Below are positions 43,151 through 53,973 of a stretch of DNA of 64,000 nt, one piece after another. A model generated the notes under the pieces. It ran no database searches, was not told the DNA's origin, and saw nothing but the letters and a program-made list of their open reading frames with translations. This stretch comes from Paragorgia papillata. Its lineage: Eukaryota > Cnidaria > Anthozoa > Scleralcyonacea > Coralliidae. The translations under genes and the position numbers were made by a program. The stretch is taken from contig JAWNZC010000367.1 in the NCBI GenBank assembly GCA_035771165.1, positions 1,274,001 to 1,338,000 of the forward strand, in the 5' to 3' direction. Position 1 is the first letter of the stretch. Every line of letters starts with the position of its first letter.

Positions 43151-44440
43151 TTACGAACTATCGGAGAGAGATTTCCATAGAAAGACAATTCTGTTGAAAA
43201 AAGAATTTCTAAATAGTGAAGTCCTACAAGGATTGGCTTGACGCAAGTTGTGTTGACTTGAACGAGTGCGAGACGAGCGGATAGAAGAAAAAGTAACAAA
43301 ACGGGAGATATCTAGATCGTAGAGACCTTGTTTACACTTAAAAAAGAAGAGAAGATCCTTAATTTCAAGCCAATATGATATAGGTAATAAGTTAAGCTTT
43401 TTGAGACGGTCAGTGTAAGACGATTGATAATCTTGGAGTATGAATTTCGTGGCTCGTCTCTGAACACCCTCAAGAAGTGAAAGGTCACGTGACTTGTCCT
43501 GAGGAGCCCAGATTTCACTACCGTAAGACAAGTGAGAACGGACGAGCGCTAAATAGAGTAGACGACGGCAAGGGACATTTGACATTTGAATACAGTTCCT
43601 GCGGAGAAACCCAAGCATACGATTAGCTTTAGCAACACATTTAGCAATATGGGGGGACCACTTAAGGTCATTGCTGATGACCACACCCAAGTCGGTTTGA
43701 TTTGTTACACTTTTAACTAATTCGTTGTTGAGGTGATAGGAATGGCTAGATTGAGTACGTTTTCGGGATATCCTTAGTAATAGAGTTTTAGACACATTAA
43801 ATTTCATTTGCCAGGACTGTGACCAGTTGCTCATAGCATCGAGATCAAGCTGGAGGAGGTCTCTATCCGCTGGTGACTCAATTGAGCGGAAGCACTTGCT
43901 GTCGTCAGCAAAAAGAGCAACAGTACTGTTGCTGGTTACCTCAGGAAGGTCATTAACATAGAGAATAAAAAGAAGAGGACCTATCACACTACCTTGCGGC
44001 ACACCAGACTTAACACTAACGAACGACGAAGAAACTCCTTCAACAACAACACGCTGTTTCCGATCATGAAGATAATCAGCAAACCATTTAAAAAGAGGAC
44101 CAGAAATTCCGTAAGTTTTCAGCTTGGATAAGAGTTTACTATGAGAGACAGAGTCGAAAGCTTTATAAGCAAAATCAAGATAGATGAGGTCAATTTCTTT
44201 ACCAGCATCAAGGGCACTACCAATGTCGTGAAATATATTAAGAAGTTGAGTAACACATGACCTATTACAGCGAAAACCATGCTGGAGATCATATAAAGAG
44301 TTCTTAATGAAAAAAGAAACTTGACTGAAAATCAAACGTTCAAGAACTTTAGAGACTTGGGATAGTAAAGAAATTGGTCTGTAATTAGTAACTTCATGAA
44401 CGTCACTTTTCTTAGGGACTGGAACTACATTAGCATGTTT
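43151..44440 (-). pseudogene. LINE reverse transcriptase
   Basis: Motifs in order: NYRPISLLSQVSKVLERLIF, QHGFRCNRSC, YLDFAYKAFDSVSH, GVPQGSVIGPLLF, ALFADDSKCF (catalytic FADD), LGVVISNDLKWSPHI, then the thumb/C-terminal SYGSEIWAPQDKSRDL. The 394-codon block is open; a TAA sits upstream in the same frame where a Ser-x-Trp-Lys motif would start. Confidence 0.88.
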
Positions 44441-44667
44441 CCATTATGAGGGAACTACACCCAGCTGGATAGATAACTCGAAGAGAGCAGCCAGGGAGGG
44501 AGCGAACATCGTTTTAAGAGATAAGCAGGTATTCCATCTGGGCCAGTAGCCTTAGAATGTGACAAATTAGATATAGAGACTGTGCTAAGGATTCAGAAAC
44601 AATTATTGAGTCAAGAGAATTGAGAGTAGACTTTGAAGGAGAAGATAAAGAAGAACCTGAGTCAGGA

Positions 44668-45077
44668 TTAAAGACTAACGCAAAAAGCATTAGCCTCTTC
44701 TTTTGAAGAAGAGAGTTTAAGACCTCCTAATTTCATCACATCAGGTAATGCGGATTTTGACGATTTAGACTTAAAAAATCTCCAGAAAGGTTTAGAATTA
44801 ACGTATATGGATTCAGATAGACTAGTTAAATATTCTCTTTTTCTAGCGTTAATCCAACACTTCACATGCTGTCGGTTTTGCGGAACTTTTCCCATAGTTG
44901 AGGCAAGTTCTTAGCCTTTGCTTTTCTTCTGAGGGTCTCTTTCATTTTTATGGCATGAAGTAGGTCCTTTGTAATATAAGGAGGTGTAAAGGGACGCTTT
45001 AGTTTGGTTTTAGGTATAAAAGAGTCGACAGCAGCGAGGAAGGCAGCTTTCCACTTTAACCATGAGGCAAGATTCAC
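44668..45077 (-). pseudogene. LINE linker before reverse transcriptase
   Basis: Two frames (45077-44862 and 44895-44668) with KRPFTPPYITKDLLHAIKMK and WINARKREYLTSLSES, the basic linker found between endonuclease and RT. A frameshift lies at about 44.88 kb. Confidence 0.65.
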
Positions 45078-45097
45078 GTTGTCGCGCTCACTGAGAA

Positions 45098-45797
45098 CTA
45101 TATCCAGTAAGGGAGTGTTTTGAAGATAATTAATAAGACCACTAAGTCACCTTTTGAATAGTTATAGACGATGCGCTCGGTGGATTGTTTAGGCTGTTGG
45201 TGAATATTTAAGTCAAACGTTATAGCATTTATATTCGTAGTGAGAACTAAGTCAATGAGATTTTTGCCACGAGTAGGTGAATTGATCAGTTGAAAGTAAC
45301 TAAAGTCAGTAATAATGTCAATAAAACCAATTTCAGATGTCAATGTGGAGAAACCAGATCCGTTAGTCCATTGGATATTAGGATAATTGAAGTCACCAAA
45401 CAATACAACATCCTTAAATTGAGAGTCAGAAACAAATTTTGGGAAACGATTCAGTTCAGGCAAGAATTCACTAGAAGAATCGTGCAGGTGGGCGATAACA
45501 AACAGCGACAAGAACTTTACTAGAAGACGGATCAATCACGACAGAGTCAAGTTCTAATGTGTCAGAAGAAAAATCGATAGGTTCACATCTGATTGAATCT
45601 TTCACAGCTAACAGGACACCTCCTCCCTTTTTACCATTTCTTCGGTCACGTCGAACAAGCTTGTATCCGACAGGCAAGATTTCATCATCACTAATGTTGT
45701 TGGATAGCCAGGTCTCTACTAAAGCAACAACGTCTAAACTAGTAAGCTGTTGCCATAAACAATATCTTGTAAACAGGAAAGTTTGTTCAAGGCACAA
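45098..45797 (-). pseudogene. LINE APE-type endonuclease, frameshifted
   Basis: Two overlapping frames: VVALVETWLS, RRDRRNGKKGGGVLLAVKDS and VAVCYRPP in 45797-45471, then DVVLFGDFNYPNIQW and LIDLVLTTN in 45535-45098. ET, GGG, YRPP and GDFN are the endonuclease landmarks. A shift near 45.48-45.53 kb separates them. Confidence 0.8.
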
Positions 45798-46147
45798 TTC
45801 GTTGAAGGGTCATGGTAATTTGCTTTTAAGCTTCCGACATTTTGACACAAAACGTTAAGAGAACCGCATGGTCCGGGATTAGTTTGAACATCACCAGACA
45901 AACTAATTAGAAAAAATGATAAGTAGGAGATGTGGAGTAGAAAACGGCCGCTAAACACAGGTTTTCGAGACACATTCGTAAAAGGATTATGTTTCACTGT
46001 TAGCCAACGAGCGTGACTATTAATACCCATAGTTTTAACAAATGTGATATTAAAACTCGCGCACAACAACTTGTGATTGGCTAGACTTGTTGAATTATTG
46101 CTCTTCCAATGGTGAAACCCGTGGAAAGATATTAAAAAAATAGGCAA
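45734..46147 (-). pseudogene. LINE N-terminus with 2A-like GDVQTNPGP
   Basis: The frame holds a hydrophobic stretch then SGDVQTNPGP at 45870-45899, followed by the endonuclease start (NVLCQNVGSLKANYHD). The motif differs from the 2A consensus DxExNPGP by Gln for Glu, so recoding activity is doubtful. Confidence 0.7.
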
Positions 46148-46159
46148 AAATAACAGTAC

Positions 46160-47440
46160 GATTTGAAAGGATTCTTGATCAGGAATTAGAGATCACCAAA
46201 ACCAAGGTTATACGATATGAAAGACAGGTCCAGACTAGACTGAATCTTGATAAATATTTGACGGTTATACTATATCCAATACCAATATGTTAAAAATTCA
46301 AATTATATCAGGTGAAGACCAACCAAAAAAGTACTAAAGGAAACAATTAGACGTTGCCAACAAACTGGTATGAAGAAGCAAACTGCGGACTGTGCGGAGA
46401 CAGGATTAACGCAGAAAATTCAAGTTTTTGTTGTTGCTAGGAGACATCGGTTGAGACAAACCAATTTAACGGTCAAACACAGAATGATATATAATTCAAA
46501 AATGTTTAAACGAACAAACGTAGAACTTGTACAAAAGGATCAGAATACCAACACCAAACGGACTGAGAAGTTTCTGATGAATAGATGGACGCGGCACGGA
46601 GAAACAAATACTTGAGCAAATTCACGAAGAGAACACGAACGACAGATACGCCACGCGTCAAACGGTCAATAAATGAATCGAAATAAAACCACGAAAAATA
46701 ACCAAACAAACCAGAACTTGAAGCAGTATGATGGTGGAATATTTAACAAACCAACAATCCAGAAATTACATAAAGAGGACCAGAAAACGGACCAAACCAA
46801 ACATCAAATAGACAGAGCTAAAGAGAAACGCACTTGACACGACACCAGACACTTGACAATATTTGAGTTATTTAGCCGTGACGGCAAAAGAATCTTCCTC
46901 CAAAACCATCAGCACTTGAGAGAAAACAAATAGTTTTTTTTTTAAATTAAGATGTCTGGAAACTAATCGGTTACCATGACGACTACATAACTTGAACTAT
47001 CTTTTCCAGTCAAAGTTTTCCATGAATAGTCTTGATATACTCGAAAAATATATACTCGAAAAATAGATCTTCGACAATTCCGCTTTCCTTATCTTACGTC
47101 ATCACATGCCTTATTTGCATGTTACAAAAACTTGAATAACTTATGAACAAAAACAGCTATCGCCAAAATTTAAAATAACATTCTTCCTAATTTTAGGAGT
47201 GCTTTTATTCTAAACCAAAAAAAAATTGGGGTTAGGGGCACTAATTATTAATAAAAAAATATTCTCTTCGTTGTTTTGCGTTTTTGTCCTATACTTGGCT
47301 TATGCTAGATTTTAAAGAACAAAATACTGAAGTTTAATTTCCAAATGTATGTTGAGTGTTTGTGGGTAAATAGAAAATCTTAGACATAAACTAGCTTTAT
47401 TTTTAATAAAGAACAAAACACCAACGTTTCAAGACAGATG
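46160..47440. other. Possible LINE leader and unassigned sequence
   Basis: 46160-46880 is A-rich on the plus strand (T-rich leader on the LINE strand). 46881-47440 has no recognisable element. Confidence 0.3.
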
Positions 47441-47526
47441 ACGTTTGTCTGAGTTTATAATTTATTCTTGCATTTCCAACAAAAGAAAATGGCTCCTTAG
47501 AAATCCCTCGCGGTTCAATTTCTGTT

Positions 47527-47634
47527 TGTTGTTTGTTTGTTTGTTTGTTTGTTTGTTTTTGTTTGTTTGTTTGTTTGTTTGTTTGTTTGTTTGTTTGTTT
47601 GTTTGTTTGTTTGTTTGTTTGTTTGTTTGTTTGT
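47527..47634. repeat. (TTTG)n microsatellite
   Basis: About 25 units with one TTTTTG interruption, grown from a GTTTGTTTGT motif of the MITE. Confidence 0.95.
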
Positions 47635-47719
47635 CTGAGTTTTGGTTTATACAGTGTGTATAAAAAACCCCATGCAGGAACCCTTAGAAAATGAATTTAA
47701 TATTCTTTTAAAACAACCT

Positions 47720-47886
47720 ATAGAGCGTTTTCATCTGACGTCACGGCGGCCATATTGGTGCACCAAAACAATGAAATGGCGGCCATATTGGTGTACGGTA
47801 TGGGAATTAGCTCTTTCTTATTCAAATATTTCGTATTGTTTCACCACCCCCATGGGGCCACCGATCACGTGAGTGAAAACGCTCTA
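47720..47886. mobile_element. MITE with TAGAGCGTTTTCA ends
   Basis: TAGAGCGTTTTCATCTGACG and CGTGAGTGAAAACGCTCTA are inverted ends. The interior has two GGCGGCCATATTGGTG units. Confidence 0.6.
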
Positions 47887-47993
47887 TTGTAGTAGTTTGA
47901 AAGCCCTAAAAGTGCTGATTTAAATTGTGACTAATTCATTTTCTAAGGGTTTCGTTTTTTTGTATAAAGAGTAACTGTGCGCTTCGCTATTAA

Positions 47994-48471
47994 GGGGATG
48001 TTCATATGATCCCAGTGAGGGGGCCTGCCCGGTAAGCGAGACGAAGTCTGTCTTGTGTTCATGTGGTAGTTTTCATCCCGCCCAGCGAGAATAAATCATA
48101 AATAAAATTAGCTTGTCTGACGGTCCGTGACTAGACATCAGTCATCAAAGATCACAATTTTGTCGTATTGCACAGGTTTGTTTGCTTCAAAATGAATCCT
48201 TTTATTATACAATTGAGATTTATATTCCAATAAACAACAAAACCTTCAACTATCCTTTAATCCTATCAAAAAGAACTAACTTTTTGTTCATAATGACTTC
48301 ATCCCGGTAAGCGGGACGATGTGTTCATATGGGAAAACTTCATCCCGCTTGCCGAGATCTCGGCACACAGTTTCTCATATGAACACAACGAAATTTTAAT
48401 AGGGAAATAAGTGTGAGGGGAGATCTCAGTAAGCGTAGCAGTCCAGTTACCGGGATCATATGAACACTCCC
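47994..48471. mobile_element. Harbinger-like foldback, 478 bp (TAA)
   Basis: GGGGATGTTCATATGATCCC / GGGATCATATGAACACTCCC inverted ends lie between TAA (47991-47993) and TAA (48472-48474). Several internal TTCATCCCG..CGGGACGAT motifs pair in inverse order. Confidence 0.75.
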
Positions 48472-48526
48472 TAAGTGTCATCAAGCATTAAACTGTCGAT
48501 TAAACCAAGAAAGGTCTTGCCGAAGT

Positions 48527-48681
48527 TGTATATTTAGATTATACATGACGTTCGGTTGTGCACAACCTATAGATGATATATATATATGATATCTGTAATT
48601 GGCCATGTTTGAGAGATCTATTTAGTAGAAGAAATTAAAAGATGAATCCATCAATCCTAAATATAGAGAATATATGCTACA
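48527..48681 (+). repeat. Gypsy 5' LTR
   Basis: 155 bp; pairs with the 3' LTR. It lacks about 25 bp (GGCCAATGGCCATGTGTTCC region) present in the 3' LTR and has an extra TA-rich insert, so the copies have diverged since insertion. Confidence 0.85.
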
Positions 48682-48684
48682 TGC

Positions 48685-49615
48685 ATGGTGTCAGGTTATG
48701 TCGAACCTACTAAGACAAGTTCCAGAAATGGACTTGGCGATCGGAAAAACGTCGCAGAAAACTGGATAAGATGGAAAGAAGTCATGCAGCTAGTATTCGA
48801 AGGTCCTGATGTTGCGAAGTGGAAGGATGAACAAAAAGCAGCACAATTTCTGATGAGTTTTGGTCAGAAAGGTCGCGATATGTGCCGGTCGTGGCGGTTC
48901 AAGTGGTAAAATGTAAGCAGACGACAGAAAGCATCCGTTTCTTTAAACGGATGCTTTCTGTCGTCTGCTTACATTTTACCACTTGAACCGCCACGACCGG
49001 CACATATCGCGACCTTTCTGACCAATACTCATCATGTTTGAACATTTCGAAGCGTATTGTAGTCCTCGCAAAAATGTGTTGGTACAACGGAAGATTTTCT
49101 ACGAAAGAAATCAAAGGGAATACGAGACCACTGAAGAATGGATGATTCAGTTAAGTTTAATTGCTGAAAGCTGTACTTTCAACAACCCCGATGAGATGAT
49201 GAAGTTCCCGATGAGAAGTTGCTGACGGGAACAAAGTCAAAGGTTCTTCAACAAAGGCTCTTGTTGGAAGAAGACCTAACTTTAGATAAAGCAATCAAGG
49301 TAGCACAAGTCCTGGAAGCCTCTCAAGCCAGTCTAAAAGCAATGGAAGGTAACGAAGAGGTACATGGAGTCCATATAAAGGTAACAAGACTAGACGAGGT
49401 AAATTTAATCGGGGTAGAAATAAAGAGAGAAATGAGGAAAGACAGAGAGAAGAAATTCCCCAGGCAATGAAGGTATGTCATAAATGTGGTAATAAGCACC
49501 TAAGAAAAGAACCCTGTCGGGCAGATGGGAAACCCTGTCATAATTGTGGCAAGACAGGACATTTTGCTCGAATATGCAGGTCAAAAAAACAATGCAAAAG
49601 TAAACGAGTGTCATA
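48685..49615 (+). pseudogene. Gypsy gag with two zinc knuckles
   Basis: Frames in order: NWIRWKEVMQLVFEG and FLMSFGQKGRD (to 48890), the hairpin duplication, FEHFEAYCSPRKNVL and YETTEEWMIQLSL (49034-49225), LLEEDLTLDKAIKVAQVLE (49219-), then zinc knuckles CHKCGNKHLRKEPC and CHNCGKTGHFARIC (about 49472-49585). At least two frame breaks besides the hairpin. Confidence 0.82.
48851..49034. repeat. Near-perfect 90-bp-arm hairpin inside gag
   Basis: 48851-48940 and 48945-49034 are inverted copies with a single mismatch and a 4-nt CTTT loop. Left-arm sequence continues gag; the right arm is its complement and gag resumes after it. It looks like a snap-back inverted duplication. Confidence 0.92.
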
Positions 49616-49626
49616 AAGAAGACTAG

Positions 49627-49923
49627 TTGCAAGAAAGTCTGTTTTTAGGCACCGTGAATAATGGCAATGGTGAGAAGAGTGAAATGTGTGTCAATTTGAC
49701 AGTAGGTACAGAACAAAAAGTAATGCAGTTCAAGCTAGACACTGGGGCCCAAGTAAATTGTATACCTAGAAGATTATACGAGGCAGCTTTGGTACAGAGT
49801 ACAAGCCTCGTCACAAATAATGAAGCAAGGTTACCCGGATATGGGGGTGATAACTTGAAAATTGTAGGAATTGAACATGTACAACACTCAGATGTGCCTA
49901 CAAAGAAAGGTCAGAAGATTTGA
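49627..49923 (+). pseudogene. Gypsy aspartic protease
   Basis: CVNLTVGTEQKVMQFKLDTG then AQVNCIPRRLYE: the DTGA active-site motif sits at about residue 38 of this 98-codon frame. TGA ends it at 49923 before the RT frame. Confidence 0.8.
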
Positions 49924-49998
49924 ACTTTTATTGACACTCCCGCCAAACCAATTCTTGGATACGGAGCGTGCATCTCCCTGGGGCTTGTAAAGATCACA

Positions 49999-50936
49999 AT
50001 GAGTGTTGGTACAGAGGGTAGTGAAACCCATACACTAGATATGTCAACCCCCCAGGTACTGGATAATTTTAAAGGTGTCTTTGATGGGTTGGGACATTTG
50101 GTTGGGAAGTGCCATATCACCTTAAAAGAAGGGGAAAATCCCGGCAAGATACACCCAGTGAGGAAAGTGCCTTTTGCATTGAAAGATCGAATAAAGAAAG
50201 AGTTAGAGATCATGGAGAGCATGGGTGTAGTAGCACGAGTAGATGAGCCCACCCCTTGGGTCAACTCAATGGTGGCTGTTGAAAAGAAAGGGTCGGATCG
50301 CCTACGCATATGCATAGATCCAAGAGATCGCAATCAAGAAATTATGCGTGAACACTATACCCTTTACCAACAATTGAAGAAATTAGCAGTAAATTGGCTA
50401 ATTCCAAGTATTTTAGCAAATTAGATGTAAAGTCTGGTTATTGGCAAATTGAACTTGATGAGCAGAGCAGTATGCTGACAACCTTCAACACACCGTATGG
50501 GAGATGGAGGTTTACAAAATTGCCATTCGGTATAGTATCCGCGTAGGAAATTTTCCACAAAACAATCCATCTGGCGCTTGAGAAATTAGACGGTGTAGAA
50601 GTGATTATTGATGATATTTTGGTCCATGGAGTTACAAGAGAAGAGCAAGACAGGAATCTCCTAGCACTGCTGGAGCGTTGCCGAGAGAGAAATCTCAAGT
50701 TAAACTCCGAGAAGGTAACGATTGGTGTACAAGAGGTATCGTTTTATGGTCACAAGTTCACTACACAAGGTTTACAACCTGATCCGGAGAAAGTCGAAGC
50801 GATAAAGCAGATGGCAGCACCTACTTGCAAGATAGAGTTGGAAACAGTGATGGGCATGGTGAATTATCTAAGCAGATTTTCATCACAATTAGCAGAGAAG
50901 ACAGCACCATTACGACAGCTGCTACGGAAAGATTCC
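49999..50936 (+). pseudogene. Gypsy reverse transcriptase
   Basis: Fragments in order: KVPFALKDRIKKELEIMESM, PWVNSMVAVEKKGSDRLRIC (49999-50424), then KLDVKSGYWQIELDEQSS and KLPFGIVSA in a shifted frame, a TAG at about 50548, then VEVIIDDILVHGVTREEQDR (catalytic IDD of the YxDD box), SFYGHKFTTQGLQPDPEKV and SRFSSQLAEKTAPLRQLLRK. Confidence 0.85.
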
Positions 50937-51360
50937 GGGTACATATACAACTTCAACATCATACTTCTGGATTCGCAGCAACATTCTCTGGATCCGTGGT
51001 GGACAGTTTGCTAAAGGCTTCTTTGCAATGTTCTCTACCGGTTTGTGATCCGACTGCACTGTGACACGTCACCCATATATATATATACTGATGAAACTTT
51101 TCACAGCCTACGACAATTGCTAACATTTCTTTTTCGATTTGTGCGTATCTGCTTTGGGTAGGCGTTAGCGATCTCGAAGAATACGCCACCGGACGTCCTT
51201 CTTGTAAAAGAGCTGCTCCCGTACCGTTTTGCGATGTATCCACTTGTACAGTAACTTCTTTCTCCGGATCAAAATACTGGAGGACTGGACCTGGTGCTCG
51301 GGTTATCAACTCTTTCAGGTCAACAAACGCTTTATTCTTGTTTTCATCCCATATCCACTC
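50937..51360 (-). pseudogene. Inverted RNase H segment of the Gypsy element
   Basis: Reading the minus strand gives WDENKNKAFVDLKELI, VTVQVDTSQNGTGAALLQEG, PVAYSSRSLTPTQSRYAQIE, KEMLAIVVGCEKFHQYIY, QSDHKPVENIAKKPL and RMLLRIQKYDVEVVYV. These are the Gypsy RNase H and connection domains. The flanking RT and integrase read on the plus strand. Breakpoints lie at CCGG-like sequence on both sides, without visible loss. Confidence 0.9.
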
Positions 51361-52420
51361 GGAAAGAAAATCCCAGTCGCAGACACACTATCAAGGTTTA
51401 CAGATCACAGCAGCATGGGAGAGGACGATGAGACACTGGAGGAGCAAGTGCATACGGTATGGAAGAATTTACCGGTATCGGATACAAAGATAGCCGAAAT
51501 TCAAGAAGCAACAGCCAAAGATGAAGAAATGAAGCAGTTAACTGGCATGATCAGCAACGGTTGGCCTGCAAAGAAATGGCAAGTTCCACAAGGTATTCGA
51601 GAATATTGGTCAGTCAAAGAGGAGTTGACAATCGTGGAAGGGATCGTGTTCAAAGCGGAGAACATTGTCATCCCAAGAGAGCTCAGACCAGAGATGCTGA
51701 GGCAGATACACGAGGGTCACTTCGGCGTAACCATGTGTAAGAGAAGAGCGCGAGATCTTCTTTATTGGCCAGAGATGAGTAACCAAATTCAGGGTATGGT
51801 GTCATCATGCGCAGTGTGCCAAGAGAATCAAAGATCCAACCAGAAACAGCCAATGATTCCACACAATGTACCGGAACGACCCTGGCAAAAGTTAGCATCG
51901 GATTTGTTCATGTGGAATAATCACGATTACTTGCTAGTGGTAGATTATTACAGTCGGTATTTTGAAATTGAGAAGCTTGGCAGCACTGGTGCTAACAAAG
52001 TGATAAGTGGAATCAAGTCCATTTTCGCACTACATGGTATATGTGAGGAATTTGTCACAGACAATGGTCCGCAATATACATCGGCAGAATTTCAAGAATT
52101 CGCGAAGACATGGAATTTCCAGCATACTCGAAGTAGCCCATATCATCCACAGTCAAATGGGTTAGCTGAGAAATATGTGCAGATCGCAAAGGGAATTCTA
52201 AAGAAGGCAGAACGAGACGGGAAAGATCCATATTTGGGGCTATTAAGTTATCGCAGTACTCCAATAGATGGAATTGGATCTCTGCCCAATTGCTGATGGT
52301 ACGACGCCTGAAGACAACACTACCCGCTGTTCCTCGACAGTTACAACAGGAGATAGTGGAACCATGCAAGCAAAGTCCGAGAAAAGCTTCGCGAAAGTCG
52401 CCATATTATCCTCACCTGTT
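51361..52420 (+). pseudogene. Gypsy integrase
   Basis: Starts KKIPVADTLSRF, then a His/Cys zinc-binding part (IHEGHFG .. SSCAVCQ). The DDE core follows: ASDLFMWNNHDY, VTDNGPQYTSAEFQEF and SPYHPQSNGLAEKYV. A frameshift near 52.28 kb moves the frame to AQLLMVRRLKTTLPAV. The C-terminal part resumes after the LINE insertion at 53211-53400. Confidence 0.88.
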
Positions 52421-53210
52421 ATGTTGTATTACAATATGGGGGAACGCACGTAATGAGTTGATTGATCCTTTGCTTAAACTTCAAGAGCAGCCAGACTAAC
52501 ATTAGATGAACGTATGTCTACCCCCTCTGTATTATATTATTTCGTAAATTAAAATGGATTCGAATCCACAATTTAATAAAAATGAGAAAAATATTAACTG
52601 TAGCTAATTCTTGGCGAAGTTCAACTCCCAGTGAAGTTCGCAAACTCTTTGTGCATTCAAGTGAGGCACATGGGGTAAACACTCGATTCTCATCCACTGA
52701 TCTTTATACCAAGTTAAATCTGAATTTTCAAAATCTAAATTAACTTTCATTCAGTGGTGTTATGCTTTTCAACTCACTGCCAATAGAACTAAAATTAATT
52801 GAGAATTTTTCTCCTTCCTCGTATAAGTTTAAATTAAAATCCTTTTTCAATAATCTCAACTACAGTGTTGATCATCTTGAACAATTCTCCTATAAAATGT
52901 GCAAAAATATCGTTAAATGCAATTGCTACAGTTAACGTTTTGCCATTATTGTTCTTTGGTATTTATTGTAAGTTTTTTAATATTTTTTATAAGCACAAAA
53001 ATAGTAATGTAACCGTATATGCATAGTTTTAAATTTTGTCTCGTAATACCTTCATGTATATAGTTAGATAGTTAGTTGTTATGTCTTGTTTTAATTTGAA
53101 CTTAGAGGGTCATTAGGTAGAATACCTCGTTATGAGGTAATAATGTATTTTAAAATGTTCCCCCCTCATTAAATAAAGTCATTATTATTATTATTATATT
53201 ATTATAATGT
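52421..53210 (+). mobile_element. LINE 3' end inserted in the Gypsy integrase
   Basis: Frame FSGVMLFNSLPIELKLIENF then PSSYKFKLKSFFNN is a LINE RT C-terminus. A 3' UTR with AATAAAGTC and (ATT)n tail (53177-53207) follows. Gypsy sequence stops at CGCCATATTA and resumes at TATGATCC. Confidence 0.75.
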
Positions 53211-53400
53211 GTATGATCCTTCCGCAAAGGCATTACCACCACTCCAGGAAGGAGAAAGAGTGAGGATGCAGATGAGAAATGGCTTGTGGAAACCAGCAGT
53301 GGTGACCTGGAAAGTTCGACACGCCAAGATCTTATTACATTAGAACAGAAGAAGGAGGAGAATACCGCCGTAATCGTAGACACCTAGACTACTACGGATG
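53211..53400 (+). pseudogene. Gypsy integrase C-terminus after insertion
   Basis: DPSAKALPPLQEGERVRMQM then RNGLWKPAVV; after a shift, YYIRTEEGGEYRRNRRHL. It is the chromatin-proximal tail typical of this Gypsy group. Confidence 0.75.
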
Positions 53401-53803
53401 ACCACAGGAATAAAACGGTAGAGAATTTGGAAGATCAATGCAGCAGTTCGATGGGAAGCTCACCGAAATACTCACGATTTGGAAGGAAACTAAAACCGCT
53501 TATCAAAGAGATTTGTGTATAGTTAAGTACATTGAACATGTCATCTAGAATTTAGTTGGGAACTGTGAATGAACCTTTTGATTAAAGTAATGAACTATTG
53601 ATGATGATGATCTAGTCATGAAAACAATTAATTTAAGAACAATAGTTGTTGATACGCATGTTAAATAAGTTACATCAGATCGTAAGATCAGTAGGATATA
53701 AGAGAAAAATGGTTAAAAATATATGTATATATATTTAATACATAGTAGATAAATGTAAAGGGAAGCTATATTTTGTATATTAATCTTTGTAAGGGAAAGA
53801 TGT

Positions 53804-53968
53804 TGTATATTTAGATTACATGACGTTCGGTTGTGCACTGGCCAATGGCCATGTGTTCCGTAGGCGCAACCTATATATGTAATCGGCCATGTTTGAGAGT
53901 TCTATTTACATGTAATAGAAGAAATTAAAAGATGAACCACATCAATCCTAAATACAGAGAATACTACA
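53804..53968 (+). repeat. Gypsy 3' LTR
   Basis: 165 bp, followed directly by GAAGT. Contains TGACGTTCGGTTGTGCAC and AGAAATTAAAAGATGAA shared with the 5' LTR. Confidence 0.88.
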
Positions 53969-53973
53969 GAAGT

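Larger units (their letters stand above)
42780..46150 (-). mobile_element. Decayed CR1/L2-like LINE
   Basis: Minus-strand order: NPGP leader (about 45.87 kb), APE-type endonuclease (45.1-45.8 kb), linker (44.67-45.08 kb), reverse transcriptase (43.15-44.44 kb), A-rich 3' UTR to 42.78 kb. The frame is broken at least three times, so it is inactive. The 5' end is uncertain, and 46150-46880 may be its leader. Confidence 0.85.
47445..47990. repeat. Bloated copy of the AATAGCGAAGCGCACAG MITE
   Basis: TTTGTCTGAGTTTATAATTT at the left and ACTGTGCGCTTCGCTATT at the right match 22785-22949. Between them are a (TTTG)n expansion and an AACCCTTAGAAAATGAATTT..AAATTCATTTTCTAAGGGTT-type insert, which itself hosts the MITE at 47720-47886. 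Confidence 0.6.
48527..53968 (+). mobile_element. Gypsy-type LTR retrotransposon, full-length but dead
   Basis: LTRs at 48527-48681 and 53804-53968 begin TGTATATTTAG and end CTACA, with a 5-bp target duplication GAAGT (48522-48526, 53969-53973). A TGGTGTCAGG primer-binding-like site follows the 5' LTR, and purine-rich AAGGGAAAGA precedes the 3' LTR. Domain order is gag, zinc knuckles, protease, RT, RNase H, integrase, which is Ty3/Gypsy order. It is broken by stops, a hairpin duplication, a 424-bp inversion and a LINE-tail insertion. Confidence 0.9.
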
